The notes below the pieces were generated by a model. It had not been told where the DNA came from. It was given only the letters and a program-made list of their open reading frames with translations, and ran no database searches. 64,000 nt of DNA, taken from NCBI RefSeq assembly GCF_900112185.1, contig NZ_FOKP01000008.1, positions 1-64,000 of the forward strand, in the 5' to 3' direction. The stretch's first letter is position 1; every line of letters begins with the position of its first letter. This document shows positions 50,712 to 58,869 of the stretch, one piece after another. Source of the DNA: Allobosea sp. CRIB-10 (GTDB lineage: Bacteria > Pseudomonadota > Alphaproteobacteria > Rhizobiales > Beijerinckiaceae). A program made the translations under genes and the position numbers.

Positions 50712-51110
50712 TCAGACCTTCTTGCCGGGGTCACGCACCGGTGCAGTCGGCGAGACCGCCGCGCACAGCGCCGCGATCTCCGCCGCTCCCGCTTCCAGCG
50801 TCTTCGCCTCGATCGCGCGATAATTCGCGACGATCTCGCGGCCGAGCGCGGTCAGGTGAGCACCGCCGCCCCTGGCACCACCGGGCTGCGCCTCGACCAA
50901 GGGCGCGCGGAAGATGCGATTGAGATCGTCGACCAGCAGCCAGGCCCGGCGGTAGGACATCTTCATCGAGCGGCCGGCGGCGGAGATCGAGCCGGTCTGC
51001 CCGATCGCCTCCAGCAATTGCACCTTGCCGGGGCCTAGACGCCCGCCCGGCGTGAAGTCGAGCCGGAAGCTGAAGCGCACTTGGGGCAAGGACTGGTCAG
51101 CCTTCGACAA
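50712..51110 (-). CDS. modE: ModE-type molybdate regulator, DNA-binding domain only
   Basis: A 132-residue winged-helix protein matching the N-terminal half of ModE. The block GPGKVQLLEAIGQTGSISAA followed by GRSMKMSYRRAWLLVDDLNR is the recognition helix-turn-helix, and GAHLTALGREIVANYRAIEA forms the dimerisation helix. E. coli ModE has two more TOBE domains (262 residues in total); these are missing, so this protein cannot sense molybdate by itself in the usual way. The separate TOBE protein at 47559 could supply the sensor. A ModE-like operator lies at 47832. The gene is convergent with modC. Confidence 0.9.
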   Translation of the reverse strand: MSKADQSLPQVRFSFRLDFTPGGRLGPGKVQLLEAIGQTGSISAAGRSMKMSYRRAWLLVDDLNRIFRAPLVEAQPGGARGGGAHLTALGREIVANYRAIEAKTLEAGAAEIAALCAAVSPTAPVRDPGKKV

Positions 51111-51137
51111 AGCCCGGCCCTCCGCGGCCGCGCGCGC

Positions 51138-51773
51138 TCAATAGAGCCGCGAGCGGTAGGCCTCTTCGAGATTGGCATCGGCCTCGGCGGCATCGACCGC
51201 CCTGGTCTGCTCGGCGACGATGCGGCCGAGCGTCGGGAAGCTCGAACGCGCGACCTGCGATTCCTGAGCCCAGAGCTTCGAGCGGAGCAGCGCCTTGCCG
51301 CAATGGAAATAGGCCTCGTCGACCTCGACGATTAGGCCGAGCTTCGGCGCTTTTTCCTGCATGGCCATGGGCTCCAGCAGCGCCGCATCCGTGGTCATTC
51401 GTCCCCTGCCGTTGACGCGCAGGGTCTCGGTGATCCCCGGCACGAAAAAGACCAGGCCGACGCCCGGCGAGCTCAGCACATTGCGGAAGGAATCGACCCG
51501 GTTATTGCCGCGCCGATCCGGGATCAGCAGCGTCCGCTCGTCGAGGACCTCGACAAAGCCCGGCCCGTCGCCGCGCGGGCTGGCATCCACACCGCCCTCC
51601 CGGTCGGCGGTGGCCAGCACCAGAAAAGGCGAGAGCGCGATGAAGTCACGGCAGAACTTGTCGAGCCGGTCGAGCACCTTCTTCTGCACGACCTCCGATT
51701 CTTCGCCGACGAGCGCGCGCAGCTGGGCTGCATCGTCGATCGTCGTGCCGGGCTTCTCGGCAAGCGTCATCAC
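51138..51773 (-). CDS. PPOX-class FMN-binding protein (MSMEG_1061/DR2398 type)
   Basis: A 211-residue split-barrel flavoprotein of the pyridoxamine-phosphate-oxidase-like family. The FMN site is suggested by PFLVLATADREGGVDASPRG followed by GFVEVLDERTLLIPDRRGNN near residues 50-90. The block VLSSPGVGLVFFVPGITETL and a C-terminal HCGKALLRSKLW complete the typical PPOX pattern. Function is unknown; members act as oxidoreductases. The two first codons are both ATG, with a start at 51773 or 51770. It lies downstream of a repeat and next to the ModE gene, but probably has no link to molybdate. Confidence 0.88.
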   Translation of the reverse strand: MMTLAEKPGTTIDDAAQLRALVGEESEVVQKKVLDRLDKFCRDFIALSPFLVLATADREGGVDASPRGDGPGFVEVLDERTLLIPDRRGNNRVDSFRNVLSSPGVGLVFFVPGITETLRVNGRGRMTTDAALLEPMAMQEKAPKLGLIVEVDEAYFHCGKALLRSKLWAQESQVARSSFPTLGRIVAEQTRAVDAAEADANLEEAYRSRLY

Positions 51774-51837
51774 AATCTCCTTCCGACTCCGGTGCTCGCA
51801 TCCGGACGTTCCTGATTAACCGCTTTCATCAATCCAA

Positions 51838-51942
51838 GTCATCCCGGACGGAGCGCAGCGGAGATCCGGGATCCATGCCTGAGCCTCGATCGGAAAGGTT
51901 CAGGCATGGATCCCGGGTCTCCCTATGGTCGCCCGGGACGAC
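51838..51942. repeat. 105-bp inverted repeat (GTCATCCCGGACGGAGCGCA class)
   Basis: The left arm (51838-51883) runs GTCATCCCGG ... GATCCGGGATCCATGCCTGA. The right arm (51899-51942) runs TTCAGGCATGGATCCCGGGT ... CGCCCGGGACGAC. The arms pair almost throughout, with a 15-base loop. This is the widely scattered 'gtcatcccggacggagcgcagcgg' repeat of Hyphomicrobiales. It lies between the PPOX gene start and the 3' end of the dehydrogenase gene and marks the edge of the catabolic cluster. Confidence 0.75.
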
Positions 51943-51966
51943 CAGAATGGAAATGCGCGACAGTCC

Positions 51967-52794
51967 TCACGTGATGCGCCGCACGCTGTCGGCGATCTCG
52001 TCCGGCTCGAACAGGCGCTTCCAGTCCGGTTTCAGGATCGTTTCCTTGCCGAAGACGATCGCCTTGTTGCAGGCGTCCGAGAACACGCCCTGGACCTCGC
52101 CGAAGGTGACCGCCGCCAAGATGTTCATATGCCCGAGCAGGAAGTCGCGCGCCGCCTCGCGCGGCACGCCACGGGCGATCGCCTCCTCCATCGCCTCGCG
52201 CATCGCGTCGAGCAGCGTGGCGCAGACGGTTTCGGACAGGCCGGGCTCGAGGATCGCCATCTGCTCGACGGTGACGCGATGCGAGCGCATCACCGGCGCC
52301 CAGATCGCCCGCGCTACCTCCTCGCCGACAGCGTAATGCGCCTCCGGCCCCTGCATCAGCGCGTTGACGATGTGCTGCTTCGCCGCGATACCGCCGAAAT
52401 GGTCGGCTCGCGCCGCCTGCTCGGTCTCGTCGTTGAAGATCGGCGGATGGCAGGGATGGGTGACGAAATAGGTGATGTCGGCCCGCTCGGGCAGATGGCC
52501 GGCATGGGGCGCGGCGGCGTCGAGGATGACGACAATGGTCCCAGCCGCGAGCTTCGGCACGAGATCACGGGAAACCGCACCGACGGCGGTGTCCGGCACC
52601 GCGAGGATCACGACGTCCGCGCCGTCGATCGCCGTATCCGGCTCGATGCAGTCCGCGCCGAAGGCCTCGCGGATGCGCTCCTGCCCGGCCGGACTGATTT
52701 CGACATGGCGGGTCTCGAAGCGCGAGCGGGCGAGATTGCGGCCGAGCCGCATGCCCATCTTGCCGCCGGCACCGAACAGTGCGACCACCGTCAT
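51967..52794 (-). CDS. NAD-binding dehydrogenase with phosphogluconate-dehydrogenase-type C-terminus (ApnO-like)
   Basis: A 275-residue oxidoreductase. The N-terminal Rossmann start is TVVALFGAGGKMGMRLGRNL, followed by VILAVPDTAVGAVSRDLVPK. The middle block DAAAPHAGHLPERADITYFV and FVTHPCHPPIFNDETEQAAR precede an all-helical C-terminal domain rich in GLSETVCATLLDAMREAMEE. This two-domain layout is shared with D-apionate oxidoisomerase (ApnO), but the other genes of that pathway (kinase, transcarboxylase, lactonase) are missing, so the substrate is uncertain. It starts at ATG 52794, divergent from the CoA-transferase operon over a region with two palindromes. Confidence 0.82.
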   Translation of the reverse strand: MTVVALFGAGGKMGMRLGRNLARSRFETRHVEISPAGQERIREAFGADCIEPDTAIDGADVVILAVPDTAVGAVSRDLVPKLAAGTIVVILDAAAPHAGHLPERADITYFVTHPCHPPIFNDETEQAARADHFGGIAAKQHIVNALMQGPEAHYAVGEEVARAIWAPVMRSHRVTVEQMAILEPGLSETVCATLLDAMREAMEEAIARGVPREAARDFLLGHMNILAAVTFGEVQGVFSDACNKAIVFGKETILKPDWKRLFEPDEIADSVRRIT

Positions 52795-52929
52795 CGTTGT
52801 CCTCCTGCGTCCGCGCGTCCGTTGCCGACGCTGCCTGACAAGCTGGCAAGGCTTTCCGCCGGACGTCAACGCCCGTGTTCAGCGACTCGCCAGCTCCCGT
52901 TGTCCGGCTGGCGCATAGGGTGCCCGCCG

Positions 52930-52945
52930 ATCTTGCATGCAAGAT
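52930..52945. promoter_or_regulatory. perfect palindrome, candidate GntR operator 1
   Basis: ATCTTGCATGCAAGAT is a perfect 16-base palindrome in the 221-base region between the divergent dehydrogenase and CoA-transferase genes. Its core CTTGCATGCAAG differs by one base from the palindrome in front of the GntR gene (56666-56681). It is a good candidate operator for that GntR/FCD protein. Confidence 0.65.
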
Positions 52946-52964
52946 GGCGTCAAAGATTGACGCC
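52946..52964. promoter_or_regulatory. second palindrome next to operator 1
   Basis: GGCGTCA (52946-52952) and TGACGCC (52958-52964) form a perfect inverted repeat around AAGAT. It abuts operator 1. It may be a second regulator's site, part of a composite operator, or a short hairpin in a leader. Confidence 0.4.
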
Positions 52965-53015
52965 TCGCGGTGATGACGGGATAGTCGGCGCCCTCTGTCA
53001 CGCATCCGGATCATC

Positions 53016-54209
53016 ATGCCCCGCCCGACGCCGTCCACCGCCCTCGAACGCCTGCGCGTGCTCGACCTGACGCGCGTGCGCGCCGGGCCGACCTGCACCC
53101 GCATCTTCGCCGATTTCGGTGCCGACGTGATCAAGGTCGAAAGCCCGCCGGGGCTCGATCCGAACGAGAACATGAGCGGACCGCGGCACGGCTACGACAT
53201 GCAGAACCTGCACCGGAACAAGCGCTCGCTGACGCTCAATCTGAAGACCGAATCCGGCAAAGCTGTCCTGCGCAGGCTGGTCGCCGACGCCGACCTCCTG
53301 GTCGAGAACTTCCGGCCGGATGTGAAGGAGCGGCTCGGCCTCGATTTCGAGACGCTGCATGCGCTCAATCCGCGCCTGATCCTGGTCTCGATCTCGGGCT
53401 TCGGCCAGAGCGGACCCTATCGCCTGCGCGCCGGCTTCGACCAGATCGCCCAGGGCATGGGCGGGATGATGTCGGTCACCGGCCTGCCCGGCCAGGGGCC
53501 GGTGCGCGCCGGCATCGCTGTTGCCGATTCCGCCGCCGGGCTCTATGGCGCCATCGGCGCGCTGGTGGCGCTGCAGGAACGCGCCGTCTCGGGCAAAGGC
53601 CAGTGGGTGCAGACCTCGCTGCTCGAAGCGCAGATCGGCATGATGGACTTCCAGGTCGCGCGCTATCTCGTCGAGGGCAAGGTGCCGCCGCAGGCCGGCA
53701 ACGACCATCCCTATGCGACGCCGATGGGCGTCTATGCGACGCGCGACGGCCATATCAATCTCGGCGTCGGCGCCGAGGGGCACTGGCGCTCCTTCTGCGG
53801 CGCGATCGGCCGGCCCGAGCTCGCGACCGATCCGCGCTATGACAGCATGGAGAAGCGCTTCGCGGCGCGTCCGGAACTGCGCGTGCTGCTCGAGGAGATC
53901 ATGTCCAAGCAGGACAGCGCCTACTGGCTCGACGCCTGCGAGAAGGCCTCCGTGCCGGCCGGGCCGATCTATGCGGTCGACGCCGTCTTCGACGATCCGC
54001 AGGTGCAGCACCTCGGCATCGCGCAGCCGATCAATCACCCCGCGATCGGCGACATTCGCGTCGTCGGCCAGCCGGTCAGCCTGTCGCGGACACCGTCCAG
54101 CATCGCGACGCCGACGCCGGACGCAGGCGACCACAACCTCGAAATCCTCACCGAGCTCGGCTTCGACGAGGCGGCCATCGCCGGCCTCAAGGCCGAAGGC
54201 GCGATCTGA
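53016..54209 (+). CDS. CaiB/BaiF family class III CoA-transferase
   Basis: A 397-residue CoA-transferase that moves CoA from a donor thioester (often succinyl-CoA) to an organic acid. The family start is LERLRVLDLTRVRAGPTCTR, then ADFGADVIKVESPPGLDPNE and NLHRNKRSLTLNLKTESGKA. The region that normally carries the catalytic Asp reads GKGQWVQTSLLEAQIGMMDF, so Glu stands where Asp169 is found in formyl-CoA transferase; Glu is seen in some relatives. It is the first gene of an operon with the crotonase and 3-hydroxyisobutyrate-dehydrogenase-like genes and probably activates the pathway substrate. Confidence 0.93.
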   Translation: MPRPTPSTALERLRVLDLTRVRAGPTCTRIFADFGADVIKVESPPGLDPNENMSGPRHGYDMQNLHRNKRSLTLNLKTESGKAVLRRLVADADLLVENFRPDVKERLGLDFETLHALNPRLILVSISGFGQSGPYRLRAGFDQIAQGMGGMMSVTGLPGQGPVRAGIAVADSAAGLYGAIGALVALQERAVSGKGQWVQTSLLEAQIGMMDFQVARYLVEGKVPPQAGNDHPYATPMGVYATRDGHINLGVGAEGHWRSFCGAIGRPELATDPRYDSMEKRFAARPELRVLLEEIMSKQDSAYWLDACEKASVPAGPIYAVDAVFDDPQVQHLGIAQPINHPAIGDIRVVGQPVSLSRTPSSIATPTPDAGDHNLEILTELGFDEAAIAGLKAEGAI

Positions 54210-54219
54210 AAGGCATCCG

Positions 54220-55002
54220 ATGAACGACGAGATCCTCTACGACGTCGCCGATGGCGTCGGCACCGTCACGCTCAACCGGCCGCAGGCGCGCAACGCCCTG
54301 ACCTTCGCCATGTATGAGGGGCTGGCCGAGATTTTGGGCAACCCCGACAAGCACGGCGCGCCGAAGGTGTTCGTGGTGACGGGCGCCGGCGAAAAGGCCT
54401 TCGCCGCCGGCACCGACATCTCGCAGTTCCGCGAGTTTAAGACGGCGCAGGACGCCCTCGCCTATGAGAACCGGATCGAGCGGGTCATCACCACGATCGA
54501 AAGCTGCCCGGTGCCGACCATCGCCGCGATCGCCGGCGCAGTCACCGGCGGCGGCGCGGCGATCGCCTGCGCCTGCGATCTGCGGATCGCGACGCAGTCG
54601 GCCCGCTTCGGCTTCCCGGTCGCGCGCACGCTCGGCAACTGCCTGTCGATGGCGAATTATGCCCGGCTCGCCAGCCTGCTCGGCCCGGCCCGCGTCAAGG
54701 ACATCATCTTCACCGCCAGGCTGGTCGAGGCCGAGGAGGGCCACCGCGTCGGCCTCTACAACGAGCTCGTCGCCGACCATGCCGCGCTGATGGCGCGGGT
54801 GAAGGAACTGGCGCAGACGATCCGTGGCCACGCACCTCTGACGATGCGCGCCACCAAGGAGGCGCTGCGCCGTCTGACCCAGGCGGCGAGCGCCGATATC
54901 GACGGCGATGACCTCGTCACCCTCTGCTACACCAGCGCCGATTTCCGCGAGGGCATGGAAGCCTTCCTCGGCAAGCGCACGCCGAACTGGCAGGGCAAAT
55001 GA
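54220..55002 (+). CDS. enoyl-CoA hydratase/isomerase (crotonase) family protein lacking both catalytic Glu
   Basis: A 260-residue crotonase-fold protein. The oxyanion-hole blocks are kept: GEKAFAAGTDISQF near residue 65 and GAVTGGGAAIACACDLRIAT near 105. The C-terminal FREGMEAFLGKRTPNW trimer helix matches true hydratases. But the two catalytic glutamates are absent: Glu144 (rat numbering, GGGCE) is Ala in GGGAA, and Glu164 (FGQPE) is Val in FGFPV. So simple hydration is unlikely; another crotonase chemistry (isomerisation, decarboxylation, thioester hydrolysis or C-C cleavage) is suggested. It starts 10 bases after the CoA-transferase stop and overlaps the next gene by 4 bases. Confidence 0.93.
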   Translation: MNDEILYDVADGVGTVTLNRPQARNALTFAMYEGLAEILGNPDKHGAPKVFVVTGAGEKAFAAGTDISQFREFKTAQDALAYENRIERVITTIESCPVPTIAAIAGAVTGGGAAIACACDLRIATQSARFGFPVARTLGNCLSMANYARLASLLGPARVKDIIFTARLVEAEEGHRVGLYNELVADHAALMARVKELAQTIRGHAPLTMRATKEALRRLTQAASADIDGDDLVTLCYTSADFREGMEAFLGKRTPNWQGK

Positions 55003-55883
55003 GCGAGACGATCGGCTTCATCGGCCTCGGGCTGATGGGCGCGGGCTTCTGCAAGCGCCTGATCGCGACCGGCCGCAGCGTCGTCGGCTACGATCTCGAC
55101 CCGGCCCGGCGGGCTGAAGCCGAGGTCCTCGGCGTCGCCCTCGCCGCCTCTCCGGCGGAAGTGGCCGAGCGCGCCAATCCCGTCTGCATCGCCGTGACCA
55201 CCACCAAGGCGGTGCAGGCGGTCGTCAGCGGCGTCGGCGGCATCCTCTCCGCGAAGCCGCGGCCGGGCGCGATCGTCATCGACTTCTCGACGACCGAGAT
55301 CGGCGTGACCAAGGAGCTCGCGGCGGCTCTGGCGGAGGCCGGCATCGGGTTCATCGACGCTCCCGTCTCGGGCGGGCCGCCGGCGGCGGAAGCCGGCAAG
55401 CTCGCGATCATGGCCGGCGGTACGCCGGAAGCGATCGAGGCGGTGCGGCAATTGGCCGAGAGCCTCGGCCTCTTCACCCATATGGGCGCGGTCGGCGCCG
55501 GCCAGGCGACCAAGCTGGTCAACCAGGCGCTCTGCCTGACCAACTATGTGGTGGTGGCGGAATCCCTGCGACTGGCGGAGGCCTATGGCGTCGATGCCGA
55601 CAAGATCCCGGCGGCGCTGGCGCCCGGCCTCGGCAATTCGGCGGTGCTGCAGGCGATGATGCCGCGCATGGTCGCGCGCGATTTCGCGCCGAAGGGCTAT
55701 GCCCGGCAGGTACTGAAGGACCTCGAAATGCTGATGGAGGCCGGGCGCGAGCAGCATTTGGCCATGCCCATGGTCGCCCAGGCGACGACGCTGTACCGGA
55801 TGCTGGTCGCGCAGGGCGATAGCGAGCTCGACGCGATCGCGGTGCTGAAGATGCTGCCGGAGGTCGGGCAGCCCCCGCATTGA
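54999..55883 (+). CDS. NAD(P)-dependent oxidoreductase, 3-hydroxyisobutyrate dehydrogenase family
   Basis: A 294-residue beta-hydroxyacid dehydrogenase. The dinucleotide motif GFIGLGLMGAGFCKRLIATG opens the protein. VIDFSTTEIGVTKELAAALA and FIDAPVSGGPPAAEAGKLAI form the substrate site, and the catalytic Lys is in VGAGQATKLVNQALCLTNYV near residue 172. It oxidises or reduces a 3-hydroxy acid such as tartronate, 3-hydroxyisobutyrate or a related compound. The ATG overlaps the crotonase stop (54999-55002). It ends the three-gene operon, convergent with the GntR gene. Confidence 0.94.
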   Translation: MSETIGFIGLGLMGAGFCKRLIATGRSVVGYDLDPARRAEAEVLGVALAASPAEVAERANPVCIAVTTTKAVQAVVSGVGGILSAKPRPGAIVIDFSTTEIGVTKELAAALAEAGIGFIDAPVSGGPPAAEAGKLAIMAGGTPEAIEAVRQLAESLGLFTHMGAVGAGQATKLVNQALCLTNYVVVAESLRLAEAYGVDADKIPAALAPGLGNSAVLQAMMPRMVARDFAPKGYARQVLKDLEMLMEAGREQHLAMPMVAQATTLYRMLVAQGDSELDAIAVLKMLPEVGQPPH

Positions 55884-55890
55884 CCTGCGA

Positions 55891-56625
55891 TCAGGCGCCG
55901 TCCGGCTTGGCAATCCTATCCTTCAGCGCCGCGACGAGCCCCGACAATCCGTTGCGGACGTGCTCGCGCAGACGCTGGCTTGCCAGCGCGGCGTCGCCAG
56001 CGGAGAGCGCCGCCAGGATCTGCTCGTGTTCCTGGATCGCCATCTTCCAGCGCTTCGGCCAGAGGTTCGACGAGTAGCGGGCCCGGTCGACCCGGAGCGC
56101 CAGCAACTCCCAGATCCAGAGCAGGACGGGGTTGCCGGAGAGCTCGACGATGCGACGATGGAAGGCCTTGTTGGCCTCGAAATAACCCGGCAGCTCGTCG
56201 CGAGTGTGATGCAGCATCATCCGGTAGTGCAGCATGCCGATCTCGGCGACGGCCTCATCGGTGGCGCGCGCTGCGGCGAGCTCGCCGGCCAAGCCCTCGA
56301 TCGTCGAGACGACATCGATCAGCGCCTCAATCTCGCCGACATCGAGCTCGGCGACGACGGACGACTTGTTCGGCAGCGCGCGCAGCAGACCGTCCTGCGT
56401 CAATGTCTTGATCGCCTCGCGCACCGGCGTGCGCGATACGCCGAGCTGGAGGCAGAGCTCGCGCTCGTTCAGCTTCGCCCCCGGCGCGAGCGCGCCCGTG
56501 ACGATCAGATTACGCAATTGCGCAACCGTGCTGCCATGCAGGGCGCCCTTGCGCCGGCCCGGCTCGGGCTGCGGAACCTTGGCGAGAAGCGCTGCGAGCG
56601 GGGTCGTGTCGGCCGGACTATCCAT
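55891..56625 (-). CDS. GntR family transcriptional regulator with FCD sensor domain
   Basis: A 244-residue regulator. The winged helix-turn-helix lies in residues 25-95 (LRNLIVTGALAPGAKLNERE, then LCLQLGVSRTPVREAIKTLT). The all-helical FCD domain fills the rest and keeps the metal-ligand His/Asp pattern (DEAVAEIGMLHYRMMLHHTR, ANKAFHRRIVELSGNPVLLW). FCD regulators usually repress catabolic genes and release DNA when a carboxylate binds. It sits in the middle of the cluster, divergent from the cyclase gene, with a strong palindrome between them, so it probably represses itself and the flanking operons. Confidence 0.95.
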   Translation of the reverse strand: MDSPADTTPLAALLAKVPQPEPGRRKGALHGSTVAQLRNLIVTGALAPGAKLNERELCLQLGVSRTPVREAIKTLTQDGLLRALPNKSSVVAELDVGEIEALIDVVSTIEGLAGELAAARATDEAVAEIGMLHYRMMLHHTRDELPGYFEANKAFHRRIVELSGNPVLLWIWELLALRVDRARYSSNLWPKRWKMAIQEHEQILAALSAGDAALASQRLREHVRNGLSGLVAALKDRIAKPDGA

Positions 56626-56662
56626 GACGCTCTGTATATCGCGTGGCCGCTCCGCTGTCGAA

Positions 56663-56684
56663 AAATTCTTGCATACAAGAATTT
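56663..56684. promoter_or_regulatory. long palindrome, candidate GntR operator 2
   Basis: AAATTCTTG (56663-56671) and CAAGAATTT (56676-56684) are exact reverse complements around CATA. The core TTCTTGCATACAAGAA resembles operator 1. It lies 38 bases upstream of the gntR start and about 60 before the cyclase start, ideal for autoregulation and control of the divergent operon. Confidence 0.75.
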
Positions 56685-56744
56685 CGGCCTCTAGAACGGA
56701 GCCGCCGGGTTGCCGGCGTCCCTTTCCGCAATCCGGACAGCGCC

Positions 56745-57416
56745 ATGCACATCGTCGACCTTTCCATGCCGATCGCGCCGCATTTCCGCTGGCCGGTGGA
56801 GCTTTCGATCAAGGGCGACATCGCGGCGGGCGACCAGTTCCGGGTCTCGAAGATCAACGGTCCCTGCCATGGCTTCTCGCATGTCGACGCCGCCGCGCAT
56901 TTCGTCGCCGGAGCGCCGACGATCGAGGCGACGCCGCTCAGCCAGGTGGTCGGGCCCTGCCGAGTGCTCGATCTGAGCGCGCGCCCGGCCAATCAGCCGA
57001 TCGGCGCCGAGCATCTCGCCGCCGCCGATCCCGGCGGGGCCGATGGCGAGATCCTGCTGCTGGCGACGCAGTGGAACGATCGGCGCGATTACAACGACAA
57101 GAGCTTCTGGACTGAAGCACCCTGGCTGACGCTTGAGGCGGCGCAGTGGCTGGCGCAGCGCAAGCCGAGCGCCGTCGCTTTCGACTTCCCGCAGGACTAC
57201 CCGATCCGGCTCCTGCTCGAAGGCAAGGAGGTGCCCAAGCCCGAGCATGTCACCCACCACGTCCTGCTCAGCCATGGCGTCACGCTGATCGAATACGTCG
57301 TCAACACCGGCAAGCTTAAGGCGCCGCGCAACCTGTTCTCGGCGGCGCCGCTGCTGATCCCGAACGCCGACGGCGCCCCTGCCCGCATCTACGCCATCGA
57401 GGGCCTGGCCGTCTGA
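56745..57416 (+). CDS. cyclase family protein (metal-dependent hydrolase, kynurenine-formamidase-like fold)
   Basis: A 223-residue metal-dependent hydrolase of the Cyclase family. The metal motif HGFSHVDAAAHFVAG near residue 45 gives the His-x3-His-x-Asp-x3-His ligand set (consensus HxGTHxDAPxH). A second block LLATQWNDRRDYNDKSFWTE and the late HHVLLSHGVTLIEYVVN with the catalytic-region Glu follow. Relatives hydrolyse N-formylkynurenine, isatin or cyclic amides and lactones. ATG 56745 starts the first strand. It heads the plus-strand operon after the GntR operator and precedes the SAF-domain protein by 39 bases. Ring opening of a lactone or imide is inferred. Confidence 0.92.
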   Translation: MHIVDLSMPIAPHFRWPVELSIKGDIAAGDQFRVSKINGPCHGFSHVDAAAHFVAGAPTIEATPLSQVVGPCRVLDLSARPANQPIGAEHLAAADPGGADGEILLLATQWNDRRDYNDKSFWTEAPWLTLEAAQWLAQRKPSAVAFDFPQDYPIRLLLEGKEVPKPEHVTHHVLLSHGVTLIEYVVNTGKLKAPRNLFSAAPLLIPNADGAPARIYAIEGLAV

Positions 57417-57455
57417 CGGCCGCCGCCCTGCCCAGCTCGAACGAAAGCGACACCA

Positions 57456-58853
57456 GTGAACATCGAGAACCTGTTCGCGCTGAAGCCCAGCGCGCCCGAT
57501 CGCGTCATCTCCGCTGCTTTGGTCGGCGCCGGCGAGTTCGGCGCGAGCTTCATCGGCCAGGCCCGCCGCGCGCCGCATATCGAGCCGCGCGTCGTCTGCG
57601 ACCTCGACATCGGCCGCGCCCGCAAGGCCGCGCTCGCCGGCGGGCTCGACGAAAGCGAGATCGTCGACTGCCATAGCGCCGCCGAGGCCAAGGCGGCGCT
57701 CGATCGCGGGCTGGTCGCGCTGATCGGCGATGCCGCCCATCTCGAAGGCCTGCCCGTCGACGTCGTCGTCGAGGCGACCGGAGACCCGGAAGGTGCGGCG
57801 ATGACCGCGCTCGCCGCGATCGAGGCCGGCCGCCATCTCGTCATGGTGACCAAGGAAGCCGAATGCATCATCGGCCCGGTCCTGGCGCATCGCGCCAGGC
57901 TGAAGGGCGTCGTGCATACTCCGGTCGACGGCGACCAGCCGAGCCTGCTGATCGGCCTGATCGGCTGGGCCCGCATGCTCGGGCTGCCGATCGTCGCCGC
58001 CGGCAAGTCGTCTGAATCCGATTTCGTCTGGGATTCTGAGGCCGGCACGGTCACGGCCTGGGAAAAGGCGGTTCCGGCCGCCGATTTCGCCGCGGCGTTC
58101 GGCAAGCTCGGCAACGATCCGCTCAGCCTGCTCGACGCCCGCGCCAAGCTGCCCTTCCCGCGCGCCACGGTGCCCGATCTCTGCGAGATGGGCATCGTCG
58201 CCAACCATACCGGGCTGATGCCGGACGTGGCCGCGATGCATGCACCGATCGCTCGCACCACCGAGCTGCCGAGCCTGTTCCGCCCGGCGGCCGAGGGCGG
58301 CCTGCTCGCCGGCACGGGCCGGGTCGACATGTTCAACTGTCTGAGACGGCCCGACGAACTCTCCTTCGCCGGCGGCGTCTTCGTCATCGCCGAAACGCCT
58401 GACCTCGCTACCGGCAAGCTCTTCGCCGGCAAGGGCATCCCCTGCTCGCCGGATGGCCGCTACGTCCTACTGCACAATCCGGTGCACCTGCTCGGGGCGG
58501 AGGCGCCGATGTCGGCGCTCTCGGCCGCCCTGCTCGGCCAGTCGACAGGCGGTGCCGAGGTCCTTCCGCGCGTCGACCTGACCGCGCGGGCGAGCCGCGA
58601 CCTCAAGCCCGGCGAGACGCTGACCATGGGCTATCGCCATGTCATCGAGGGGCTGGAGCCGCAACTGACGCCGGCCCGTCCGCTCGGGCCAACCGAGCCA
58701 GTTCCCTACTACCTCACCGCCGGCCGACCGGTGGTGCGCAAGGTAGCCCGCGGCGCGGTCGTCACCTGCGCCGACATCGCGCTCGACGAAAGCACGACCC
58801 TGGTTCGCCTGCGCCGCGAGCAGGATGCGCTGTTCAACCCCGGCGCGCTTTGA
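57456..58853 (+). CDS. NAD(P)-binding oxidoreductase with C-terminal SAF domain
   Basis: A 465-residue protein. The N-terminal Rossmann domain (VISAALVGAGEFGASFIGQA, then DVVVEATGDPEGAAMTALAA) resembles homoserine dehydrogenase and related oxidoreductases. The middle carries VTKEAECIIGPVLAHRARLK, and the last 80 residues form an SAF-type beta-clip (RKVARGAVVTCADIALDEST), as in antifreeze-like sialate synthase and altronate dehydratase N-domains. This fusion family recurs in catabolic clusters but has no assigned reaction that I know. The start is GTG 57456. It probably acts on the same substrate as the cyclase. It ends before a gap with palindrome 3. Confidence 0.85.
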   Translation: MNIENLFALKPSAPDRVISAALVGAGEFGASFIGQARRAPHIEPRVVCDLDIGRARKAALAGGLDESEIVDCHSAAEAKAALDRGLVALIGDAAHLEGLPVDVVVEATGDPEGAAMTALAAIEAGRHLVMVTKEAECIIGPVLAHRARLKGVVHTPVDGDQPSLLIGLIGWARMLGLPIVAAGKSSESDFVWDSEAGTVTAWEKAVPAADFAAAFGKLGNDPLSLLDARAKLPFPRATVPDLCEMGIVANHTGLMPDVAAMHAPIARTTELPSLFRPAAEGGLLAGTGRVDMFNCLRRPDELSFAGGVFVIAETPDLATGKLFAGKGIPCSPDGRYVLLHNPVHLLGAEAPMSALSAALLGQSTGGAEVLPRVDLTARASRDLKPGETLTMGYRHVIEGLEPQLTPARPLGPTEPVPYYLTAGRPVVRKVARGAVVTCADIALDESTTLVRLRREQDALFNPGAL

Positions 58854-58869
58854 CTCTGCGTCAACATTC

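Noticed and set aside
58850..58866. TTGAC/GTCAA inverted repeat over the SAF-protein stop codon
   Set aside because: Five-base arms partly within coding sequence are too short to separate from chance; palindrome 3 next to it is much stronger.
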